Origin: Bryobacterales bacterium
Lineage (GTDB): Bacteria; Acidobacteriota; Terriglobia; Bryobacterales; Bryobacteraceae
DNA: 12,794 bases
Direction: 5' to 3'
Assembly: GCA_003132865.1 (NCBI GenBank)
Contig: PKYZ01000852.1
Coordinates: forward strand, 26,935-39,728
Shown: piece after piece, positions 7,263-12,794 of the stretch
Layout of the letters: each line of letters begins with the position of its first letter
Numbering within the stretch: the first letter of the stretch is position 1
Notes under the pieces: model-generated
Database searches by the model: none
Told to the model about the DNA's origin: nothing
What the model saw: the letters and a program-made list of their open reading frames with translations, nothing else
Position numbers and translations under genes: made by a program

Positions 7263-7299
7263 TTACATAGACGTTACATCGCTATGTTAACTGTTACAT
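7263..7299. promoter_or_regulatory. Three phased TTACAT sites in the putative promoter of the small ORF/receptor unit
   Basis: TTACAT occurs at 7263-7268, 7274-7279 and 7294-7299, with starts 11 and 20 bases apart, so the sites lie about one and two helical turns from each other. Next to the third copy, ATGTTAA (7284-7290) makes an imperfect inverted pair with it. The adjacent 7252-7264 tract is purely A/T. On the minus strand TTAACA (7290 to 7285) and TATGTA (7269 to 7264), 15 bases apart, are a weak -35/-10 candidate that would start transcription just before the Shine-Dalgarno. The repeats are directly visible; operator and promoter roles are inferred. Confidence 0.45.
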
Positions 7300-7502
7300 T
7301 GTAAGATTTCGTACGTTTAAATGTGAGGCCCCATTTGTGAAACATCTGGGACAAGGCAGACGGGCTTGCGGCGCCCAGGCGATAAGGCGGGCGAGAGCGC
7401 TTTTGCCCGGATGGCATCGCTTTCGCTGGCCGATCCCCGGTGGCGCACCAATGATGCCGTGGCCGCCATACGGCAACATCTGCACATCTCCCGTCCGGAA
7501 CG

Positions 7503-7532
7503 TTGAGCGCCATTGGACCGAAATGCAATAAT
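7503..7532 (+). promoter_or_regulatory. Candidate sigma-70-type promoter for the CRTAC1 operon
   Basis: TTGAGC (7503-7508, four of six consensus bases) and AATAAT (7527-7532, five of six) are separated by 18 bases. They would give a leader of roughly 85 bases before the ATG at 7624. This is the best match I found in the gap, but by-eye promoter calls in a GC-rich phylum are uncertain. Confidence 0.35.
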
Positions 7533-7561
7533 GAGACTACATGCCCCGGTTCACGACGGTT

Positions 7562-7640
7562 GTTTGCCGGTCCCTATTGTCTCGCTGGACACGCCGGAGC
7601 CTCATTCGTCTTTATGAACAGCCATGAATAGCCGGCAAAC
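7562..7640 (+). repeat. Nine-base inverted repeat flanking the CRTAC1 start codon
   Basis: GTTTGCCGG at 7562-7570 and CCGGCAAAC at 7632-7640 are perfect complements with a 61-base interval that contains the ATG at 7624. In mRNA the second arm covers codons 3 to 6. Pairing would place the start codon inside a hairpin loop. No Shine-Dalgarno is visible before this ATG, so structure may matter here, but chance is not excluded. Confidence 0.4.
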
Positions 7641-9345
7641 CGCGATTCACCGCAGGCAGTTCATCCGGTCGCTGTGCGCGGCCGTGCCGGTGTTCTCCTT
7701 CGACCAACTCGTGCTGGGGCTGCCTCTGGGCGTGCGATTTGTGAATGTGGCGCGCGAGGCGGGCTTGCAAACCAAGACCATTTTTGGCGGCGAGCAGAAG
7801 AACAAATTCCTGATGGAAACCACCGGCTGCGGATGCGCGTTCTTCGATTATGACAACGATGGCTGGCTGGATATCTTCCTGGTGAACGGCACCCGTTTCG
7901 AGGCCGATTGGAAGGCGGCCGAAGCTCCGGTGAGCCGGCTGTACAAGAACAACCGCGACGGCACATTCACCGACGTCACGATCGAAGCGGGAATTGGGCG
8001 CACGGGTTGGGGCCAAGGCTGCTGCGTGGGCGACTATAACAACGACGGCCACGACGACCTGTTCGTATCCTATTGGGGCGATTGCGCGCTGTGGCGCAAT
8101 GAGGGCAACGGCAAGTTTACCGAAGTCGCCAGAAAGGCCGGGGTCACCACGGATCCCGGCAACGGGCAGCGCCGCTGGAACACCGGCTGCGCTTTCGTGG
8201 ATTATGACAGGGACGGCCATCTCGACCTGTTCATAGCCAACTACATCGATTTCGATCCGAAAACCGCGCCGCTTCCGGAATCCGGCCCGTGCCTGTTCAA
8301 GGGGATCGTGGTGGCGTGCGGCCCGCCGGGACTGCAGGGCGGCAAGAACATCCTGTTCCACAACAACGGCAACGGCACGTTCACGGATGTCAGCCAGAAG
8401 GCCGGCATTCTGAAGACGCAGGGCACTTACGGGCTGGGCGTGGCGGTTTCCGACTTCGATAACGACGGCTGGCCCGATATCTATGTGTCCAACGATTCCA
8501 CTTCTTCGGCGCTGTACCGGAACAATCACGACGGCGCTTTCTCGGAGATCGCCATCGAAGCGGGCGTGGCCTACAGTCCGGACGGGAAGCCGCAGGCCGG
8601 CATGGGCGTGTCCGTGGCGGATTACGACGGCGACGGCAGGTTCGATATCGTCAAGACCAACTTCGCCGGCGACACCTCCAGCCTGTACCACAATTTGGGG
8701 AACAACTTCTTCGAGGATACGACCTTTCAGGCCGGGCTGGGCCGGAACACGCGCTTTATGGGCTGGGGAGTGGGGTTCTTCGATTTCGACAACGACGGCT
8801 GGCCGGATATTTTGGCGGTGAACGGCCACGTGTATCCGGAAGTCGGACAGCCCAACGATGAGCAAGGCTACCGGCAGCGCAAGGTGCTTTACCACAATCT
8901 GGGCAACGGCAGGTTCGCGGACGTGTCGCAGGACGCCGGGCCGGGAATTCTGGAGCCGGCCTCCGCGCGCGGCTGTGCCTTCGGGGATTTCGATAACGAC
9001 GGCGACCTGGACGTGCTGATCAACTGCGTCAATGACACGCCGCAACTGCTGCGCTGCGACAGTGAGGTGAAGAACAACTGGCTCAAGGTGAAGACTATCG
9101 GGGTAAAATCGAATCGCTCCGGTATCGGCGCCCGGATCTACTGCACGCCGGCTGGCGGACGCCGGCTGATGGACGAAGTGCGCAGCGGCAGCGGCTATAT
9201 TTCGCAGAACGATCTGCGGGTGCATTTCGGTTTGGGTGGCGCGCAGAAGGCGGATTTGGAGATCCATTGGCCCAGCGGCCAGGTGGACCGCATTAGCGGC
9301 GTCGAGGCCAATCGGGTGGTGACGGTAACGGAGGGGAAGGCATGA
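7624..9345 (+). CDS. CRTAC1-family FG-GAP/VCBS repeat protein with ASPIC/UnbV domain
   Basis: 573 residues. The N-terminus has a twin-arginine-type signal (RRQFIRSLCAAVPVF, residues 10-24), suggesting export of the folded protein to the periplasm or cell surface. Seven calcium-loop motifs of the form DxDxDGxxD mark FG-GAP/VCBS beta-propeller blades; they start at residues 75 (DYDNDGWLDI), 137, 193, 277, 333, 387 and 455. The C-terminal ASPIC/UnbV domain spans about 486-568 (NWLKVKTIG, GIGARI, SGSGYISQND, VHFGLGGA, IHWPSG). Proteins of this type are calcium-binding, secreted and often multi-copy in Acidobacteriota and Planctomycetota; their molecular role is unsettled, with adhesion or matrix binding most often suggested. 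An ATG at 7615 leads straight to a stop, so 7624 is the start, although it lacks a clear ribosome binding site. It is the first gene of a four-gene operon and overlaps the next by ATGA. Confidence 0.93.
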   Translation: MNSRQTAIHRRQFIRSLCAAVPVFSFDQLVLGLPLGVRFVNVAREAGLQTKTIFGGEQKNKFLMETTGCGCAFFDYDNDGWLDIFLVNGTRFEADWKAAEAPVSRLYKNNRDGTFTDVTIEAGIGRTGWGQGCCVGDYNNDGHDDLFVSYWGDCALWRNEGNGKFTEVARKAGVTTDPGNGQRRWNTGCAFVDYDRDGHLDLFIANYIDFDPKTAPLPESGPCLFKGIVVACGPPGLQGGKNILFHNNGNGTFTDVSQKAGILKTQGTYGLGVAVSDFDNDGWPDIYVSNDSTSSALYRNNHDGAFSEIAIEAGVAYSPDGKPQAGMGVSVADYDGDGRFDIVKTNFAGDTSSLYHNLGNNFFEDTTFQAGLGRNTRFMGWGVGFFDFDNDGWPDILAVNGHVYPEVGQPNDEQGYRQRKVLYHNLGNGRFADVSQDAGPGILEPASARGCAFGDFDNDGDLDVLINCVNDTPQLLRCDSEVKNNWLKVKTIGVKSNRSGIGARIYCTPAGGRRLMDEVRSGSGYISQNDLRVHFGLGGAQKADLEIHWPSGQVDRISGVEANRVVTVTEGKA

Positions 9346-10337
9346 CGCGCGGCGCCATGCGCATCGTGATTATCGCCTTCGCCGCGTCGGTGGCCTTCGG
9401 GCAAACCACTCGGGTGTTTCGGCTTACGCAAAACGAAAGCAAGCAGGAGTTGGAAGAGATCGCGGGGGTACTCCGCGTCACGGCGGATGTGCAGGTGTCA
9501 ATTGACGACATGGTGCGCGCCGTGACCGTCGAGGGAACGGTGGGACAGGCTGCCATGGCTGAATGGCTGATCCACCAAATGGATCTGCCCGCGAACGGAC
9601 CATACTCAGGCGTGCACGAGTACAGGCCAGCAGCCGGGAGCGAAGATGTGGTGCGCGTGCTTTATGCGGGCCATGTCTCAACGATGGAACAACTGCAAGC
9701 GATCTCGAGCGCAGTCCAAGTGTTGGCCCATTTTCAGAAAGGGTTTCGGGTTTACAACGCGCTGAGAGCCCTAGCGCTGCGCGGAACCAATCAACAAGTC
9801 TCGCTGGCAGCGTGGTTGGTTGATCAACTCGATAATCCGGCAAATGTGGCTGATTCATCGCCGCATGAATACAAGCTTGCCGATGACGATGTGGCACGGG
9901 TTTTCTATCTGACCCATGCTCAGACCGGGCAGCAGTTGCAGGATCTTGTAACGATTATCCGCTCCGTCGGCGATGTTACATGGGTGACTTCCTGTAATGA
10001 ACGGCATGCGATCTTCATGCGCAACAAGGCGGAGCGGGTTGCGCTGGCCGCCTGGCTGGTAAGCGAATTGGACAAGCCAGTAAGTCGGCAGACGCAGGAC
10101 AGAACCGTGCCGCCCGAATTCCGGCTGTCGGACGATGCCGAAAATCTGGTTCGGGTATATCACCTGGCTGGCCCCCAGTCCGCGGAGGACTACCAGAAGG
10201 TGGCTACTCAGGTCCGTCGTAAGGCAGGGACGGCCCGGATGTTCGTTTACACCGCGCTTGGGGCGCTGGTCGTGAGAGGGTCGGCGGGGCAGTTGGCTGC
10301 GGCGGAGAAGGTGCTTGAGGAGATGAAGGCACAGTAA
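9342..10337 (+). CDS. Exported protein with four tandem repeats of about 65 residues (unnamed)
   Basis: 331 residues from ATG 9342, with GGAGGGG just upstream; a second Met at residue 6 would give a cleaner signal peptide (MRIVIIAFAASVAFG, cleaved near GQ). I do not recognise a named family. The mature protein is four repeats, starting near residues 24 (RVFRL), 103 (VVRVLYAGH), 184 (VARVFYLTH) and 269 (LVRVYHLAG). Repeats 1-3 end in a matching motif: AEWLIHQMDLP, AAWLVDQLDNP, AAWLVSELDKP; repeat 4 ends AAAEKVLEEM. A short lead-in (HEYRP, HEYKL, PEFRL) comes before repeats 2-4. The beta-start / helix / beta / A-x-R-G-T / helix pattern resembles secretin N-type (short secretion-system) domains in miniature; this is a fold guess only. 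There is no secretin pore or membrane anchor. Its start overlaps the CRTAC1 stop codon, so the two are translationally coupled and may act together outside the cytoplasm. Confidence 0.8.
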   Translation: MTRGAMRIVIIAFAASVAFGQTTRVFRLTQNESKQELEEIAGVLRVTADVQVSIDDMVRAVTVEGTVGQAAMAEWLIHQMDLPANGPYSGVHEYRPAAGSEDVVRVLYAGHVSTMEQLQAISSAVQVLAHFQKGFRVYNALRALALRGTNQQVSLAAWLVDQLDNPANVADSSPHEYKLADDDVARVFYLTHAQTGQQLQDLVTIIRSVGDVTWVTSCNERHAIFMRNKAERVALAAWLVSELDKPVSRQTQDRTVPPEFRLSDDAENLVRVYHLAGPQSAEDYQKVATQVRRKAGTARMFVYTALGALVVRGSAGQLAAAEKVLEEMKAQ

Positions 10338-10344
10338 GGTCAGC

Positions 10345-11712
10345 ATGATCGGAATCACGAATTATTCAGTGTACGTCCCCCGCCGGCGGATGCGGCGCGA
10401 GACCATCGCCGCGGCTTGGGGCGCGCCCGCAATGCCTGGCTGCAAGGCGGTGATGAACTTCGATGAAGACTCGCTAACCATGGCGCAATCCGCGGCCTGG
10501 CCGCTGGCGCAATCGGGCGGCGCCGAGGCGTTGTCGTTCGCTTCCACCACCTCGCCCTATTGGCAGCGCTCGGCGGCCAGCCTGATCGCAGCCGCGTGCG
10601 ATCTGCCCGCGCAGACGGCGACGGCGGATTTCGGCGGGTCGTTGCGCTCGGGAACCACCGCGCTACGGGCCGCGCTCGATGCGGTGGCCGCGGGCAGCGT
10701 CCGGACGGCGCTGGTTACGGCCGCCGATTGCCGCGATGGCGCGCCGGAATCGGCTGAGGAAATGCTCCTCGGCGATGCGGCTGCCGCCCTGTCCGTGGGT
10801 TCCGAAGGCCTGGTCGCGGAACTCGTGACGGCGGTAACCCGCTCCGACGATTTTCCGGACGAATGGCGCCGGGATACCGACGCGCAAGTGCGTTCGTTCG
10901 CTTCGAAATACTCGCTTGCGCGCGGCTATACCGAAAACGTGGTGGCCGTGGGGCGCGCGTTGTTCGAGAAAGCGGGCGTGCAGGCTGAACAGATCGCGCG
11001 GGCGGCGCTGGCATCGAGCGATGGGCGCGTGCACATCGCGGCGGCTAAGACCCTGGGCATTCCGGCGGCGCGCGTGGAGGATGTGCGCGCGGGAGATATC
11101 GGAATCACCGGCGCAGGCATGCCCCTGTTTCTGCTGGCGCAAGCGCTCGATCGAGCCAAGGCTGGCGATCTGATTCTGGCGATCGCTTATGGCGACGGCG
11201 CCGACGGCTTCCTGTTCCGCGCGCTGGGGGTCGGCGGACGTCTCCAGCCGGACGGCGCCACGATGGAGTATCCGACCTATCAGGTCTATCGCAAGCTGCG
11301 CGACTATTGGCGCGCGAGCGCCGGCGTGGCGGAGATTTCCAATGTCCTGCTGCGGCGCGAGGAGACGCAAAACGTTCGCCTGCATGGGTCGCTTTGCCCG
11401 CAGTGTGGCATGCTGCAGTTCCCTATCGCGAAGGTGTGCGCGTCGTGTCATCATCACGGCGGCCTGGTGGAGAAGCCGCTCGCGCGGCGGGGCCGGCTGT
11501 TCACGTTCACGAAGGACTTTCTGTATAATGCCCCGGTCGAGCCCACGGTGATGGCCGTGGTGGATTTGGAGGGCGGCGGCCGTTTCCTGTGCCAGATGAC
11601 CGACGTGGATCCGGCGGCGGTGGAGATCGGGATGGAGGTCGAACTGGTGCTGCGCCGCATGCGCGAGGGCGCCGGCGACCATTATTATTACTGGAAATGC
11701 AGGCCGGTGTAA
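10345..11712 (+). CDS. HMG-CoA-synthase-like protein fused to a DUF35 zinc-ribbon/OB-fold domain
   Basis: 455 residues; AAGG lies 5 bases before the ATG. Residues 1 to about 300 show the thiolase-fold layout of HMG-CoA synthase (MIGITNYSVYVPRRR start, NFDEDSLTMAQSAA, RSGTTALRAALDAV, YGDGADGFLFRAL). Residues of about 340-455 are a DUF35 unit. It has a zinc ribbon with Cys351-x2-Cys354-x10-Cys365-x2-Cys368, then an OB-fold acyl-CoA-binding region ending YYYWKCRPV. By eye alignment, the catalytic Glu position of archaeal HMG-CoA synthase is Thr68 (STTSPY), the Cys position is Leu100 or Ser99 (GGSLRSG), and the His position is near Ala223 (ASSDGR). Ordinary HMG-CoA synthesis is therefore unlikely. 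From memory, related fusion proteins in actinobacteria share these changes, which would make this a family trait. With the adjoining thiolase it probably forms a CoA-thioester-handling complex, as DUF35 does for archaeal thiolase/HMGCS and for ChsH2/Ltp2 in steroid degradation. The substrate is unknown. Confidence 0.88.
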   Translation: MIGITNYSVYVPRRRMRRETIAAAWGAPAMPGCKAVMNFDEDSLTMAQSAAWPLAQSGGAEALSFASTTSPYWQRSAASLIAAACDLPAQTATADFGGSLRSGTTALRAALDAVAAGSVRTALVTAADCRDGAPESAEEMLLGDAAAALSVGSEGLVAELVTAVTRSDDFPDEWRRDTDAQVRSFASKYSLARGYTENVVAVGRALFEKAGVQAEQIARAALASSDGRVHIAAAKTLGIPAARVEDVRAGDIGITGAGMPLFLLAQALDRAKAGDLILAIAYGDGADGFLFRALGVGGRLQPDGATMEYPTYQVYRKLRDYWRASAGVAEISNVLLRREETQNVRLHGSLCPQCGMLQFPIAKVCASCHHHGGLVEKPLARRGRLFTFTKDFLYNAPVEPTVMAVVDLEGGGRFLCQMTDVDPAAVEIGMEVELVLRRMREGAGDHYYYWKCRPV

Positions 11713-11717
11713 GGAGG
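11712..11717 (+). promoter_or_regulatory. Ribosome binding site of the thiolase, overlapping the upstream stop codon
   Basis: AGGAGG shares its first base with the last base of the TAA stop of the HMGCS-DUF35 gene (11710-11712) and sits 4 bases before the thiolase ATG. This arrangement favours translational coupling, and so roughly equal amounts, of the two proteins. Confidence 0.8.
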
Positions 11718-11721
11718 ACGA

Positions 11722-12794
11722 ATGGCGGGATCGATTAAAGACCAAGTAGCAATCATCGGTGTGGGCTGCACGAAGTTCGGCGACAACTTCGACCAGAGCT
11801 TCGAAGATCTGCTGGTGGAGGCTGGGTTCGCGGCGTTCGCGGACGCGCGCATCGAGCCGGAGCGCGTGGAAGCCGCGTGGCTGGGCACGTTCTCGCCCTA
11901 TGCGGGCAACGGCAAAGCCTCCGTCTCGCTGGCCGATGCGTTGCGCCTGTATGGCAAGCCCATCACGCGCGTCGAGAACTACTGCGCTACCGGCACGGAC
12001 GCATTCCGCAACGCGGCCATGGCCGTGGCATCCGGCATGTACGACGTGGCGCTGGTGGCCGGCGTGGAAAAACTCAAGGACCGCCCGATGCGCGGCCTCG
12101 GCTGGGAGGGCGGCCATCCCTATCAGCACGACGGTGTGACGGCGCCGGGCGTCTTCGCCATGTCGGCGAACCGCTACTTCCATCGCTTCGGCGCGGGCCG
12201 CGAGGCGCTGGCCAAGGTCTCCGTGAAGAATCACCACAACGGCTCGATGAATCCCAAGGCGCATTTCCAGATGGAAGTGAGCGAGGAGCAGGTGCTGAAA
12301 GCGCCCATCGTGGCGTGGCCCTTCGGGCTGTTCGATTGCTGCCCCACTACCGACGGCGCGGCGGCGGCGGTGATCTGCCGGGCCGATATGGCCCGCCAGT
12401 TCCGCGACGATTACGTGCTCGTGAAAGGTCTGGGACTGGCCGTCACCAGCGGGCGGCCGTGGTACGATTCCGCGAATGAATATGTCGGGTTCGCGGCGAC
12501 GCGCGCGGCTTCCGAACAGGCTTACCGCATGGCGGGCATTCAGAATCCGGTGGCGGAAATCGATCTGGCGGAGGTGCACGACTGCTTCACCTGGACCGAG
12601 ATCACCAACTACGAAGACCTGGGATTCTGCCGCAAAGGCGAGGGCATGCACTTCATCGGCGAGGGGCGCAGCGCGCTTTCCGGCGATCTGCCGGTGAATC
12701 CGAGCGGCGGGCTGAAGTCCTGCGGACATCCCATCGGCGCGAGCGGCGTGCGGATGATTTATGAAGTCGTGACGCAGTTACGCGGGCAGGCGGG
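11722..12794 (+). CDS. SCP2/SCPx-type thiolase (C-terminus beyond the window)
   Basis: 357 codons are visible and the frame is still open at the window edge; the family is usually 380-400 residues, so only a short tail is missing. The protein starts MAGSIKDQVAIIGVGCTKFG. Active-site elements of the SCP2-thiolase class are all present: the nucleophile Cys88 in NYCATGTDAF, the HDCF loop with His286 and Cys288 (the second catalytic Cys in this class), and GHPIGA with His336. The family cleaves 3-oxoacyl-CoA or condenses acyl-CoAs, and in the ChsH2/Ltp2 pair works as a retro-aldolase. It differs from Ltp2-like enzymes known to me by keeping these Cys residues, so thiolytic or Claisen activity is plausible. 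It follows the HMGCS-DUF35 gene by 9 bases with an overlapping ribosome binding site, which suggests the DUF35 domain is its partner. It acts in the cytoplasm, in contrast to the two exported products upstream. Confidence 0.92.
   Translation, partial: MAGSIKDQVAIIGVGCTKFGDNFDQSFEDLLVEAGFAAFADARIEPERVEAAWLGTFSPYAGNGKASVSLADALRLYGKPITRVENYCATGTDAFRNAAMAVASGMYDVALVAGVEKLKDRPMRGLGWEGGHPYQHDGVTAPGVFAMSANRYFHRFGAGREALAKVSVKNHHNGSMNPKAHFQMEVSEEQVLKAPIVAWPFGLFDCCPTTDGAAAAVICRADMARQFRDDYVLVKGLGLAVTSGRPWYDSANEYVGFAATRAASEQAYRMAGIQNPVAEIDLAEVHDCFTWTEITNYEDLGFCRKGEGMHFIGEGRSALSGDLPVNPSGGLKSCGHPIGASGVRMIYEVVTQLRGQA

Larger units (their letters stand above)
7054..7623. other. Divergent intergenic region, 570 bases
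   Basis: The part next to the receptor (about 7070-7325) is AT-rich and holds the small ORF, its ribosome binding site, a short hairpin and phased TTACAT repeats. It also holds two copies of TTTGGTAC, at 7109-7116 and 7126-7133, 17 bases apart. The part next to the CRTAC1 operon (about 7326-7500) turns abruptly GC-rich. I see no convincing gene, RNA or mobile-element end in that second part. The open frames there lack good ribosome binding sites and resemble nothing I know. A candidate plus-strand promoter follows at 7503-7532. Confidence 0.7.

Noticed and set aside
7274..7528. An 84-codon minus-strand open frame in the intergenic region
   Set aside because: No ribosome binding site, no family resemblance, and it runs through the TTACAT promoter-like region; composition changes midway through the frame.
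7337..7531. A 64-codon plus-strand open frame starting with GTG
   Set aside because: Its start is weak (GAGG 9 bases away), no domain is recognisable, and its end overlaps the best promoter candidate for the CRTAC1 operon.
7612..9267. A 551-codon minus-strand open frame opposite the CRTAC1 gene
   Set aside because: The plus strand has seven calcium-loop motifs and an ASPIC domain. The antisense translation is a repetitive Val/Ala/Arg/His product created by the repeated GAC/GGC codons.
10663..12729. A 688-codon open frame on the minus strand under the HMGCS-DUF35 and thiolase genes
   Set aside because: It is antisense to two well-supported genes with catalytic or zinc-binding motifs. Its translation is His/Arg/Ala-rich with no recognisable domain, as expected from the mirror of GC-rich coding sequence.
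1..12794. Search for tRNA or rRNA genes, CRISPR arrays, insertion sequences and integrase genes
   Set aside because: No cloverleaf-type sequences, regularly spaced identical repeats, transposase motifs or terminal inverted repeats were seen. The genes look like resident chromosomal content, not a mobile island.

Overview
This window looks like a chromosomal segment from a GC-rich member of the Acidobacteriota, most likely close to Solibacter/Bryobacter. That placement is an inference from gene content and not from a marker gene. It rests on five things: a very long Oar-like TonB-dependent receptor with an N-terminal carboxypeptidase-regulatory-like domain; an FtsX/MacB-type permease whose start reads FRQLRKSPGF; a c-type cytochrome/copper-monooxygenase/TPR fusion; a CRTAC1-type (FG-GAP + ASPIC/UnbV) secreted protein; and high coding GC.

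The left half (1 to about 7250) is all on the minus strand. In transcription order it holds: an AT-rich control region; a 24-codon small ORF with a perfect Shine-Dalgarno (7238 to 7164); the 1155-residue TonB-dependent receptor (7053 to 3586); an intrinsic terminator (3552 to 3520); a periplasmic cytochrome c / PHM-like copper monooxygenase / TPR protein (3499 to 1613); an internally duplicated TPR protein starting 2 bases later (1610 to 159); and the first 33 codons of an ABC-transporter permease that runs off the left edge.

A divergent intergenic region (7054-7623) separates this from the right half, which is one tightly packed plus-strand operon. It encodes a Tat-signal-bearing CRTAC1-family protein (7624-9345), a secreted protein built from four similar repeats (9342-10337, 4-base overlap), an HMG-CoA-synthase-like protein fused to a zinc-ribbon/OB-fold DUF35 domain (10345-11712, 7-base gap), and an SCP2-type thiolase (11722 to beyond the window edge, 9-base gap). 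The last two resemble a fused form of the archaeal thiolase/DUF35/HMG-CoA-synthase assembly, but the synthase domain appears to have lost all three catalytic residues.

The points most worth a second look are: the small ORF and its helically phased TTACAT sites upstream of the receptor; the apparently inactive HMGCS-DUF35 fusion paired with an intact-looking thiolase in an operon that begins with exported proteins; the unnamed four-repeat protein; and nine perfect heptanucleotide units that form the in-frame linker between the two copies of a duplicated TPR module.
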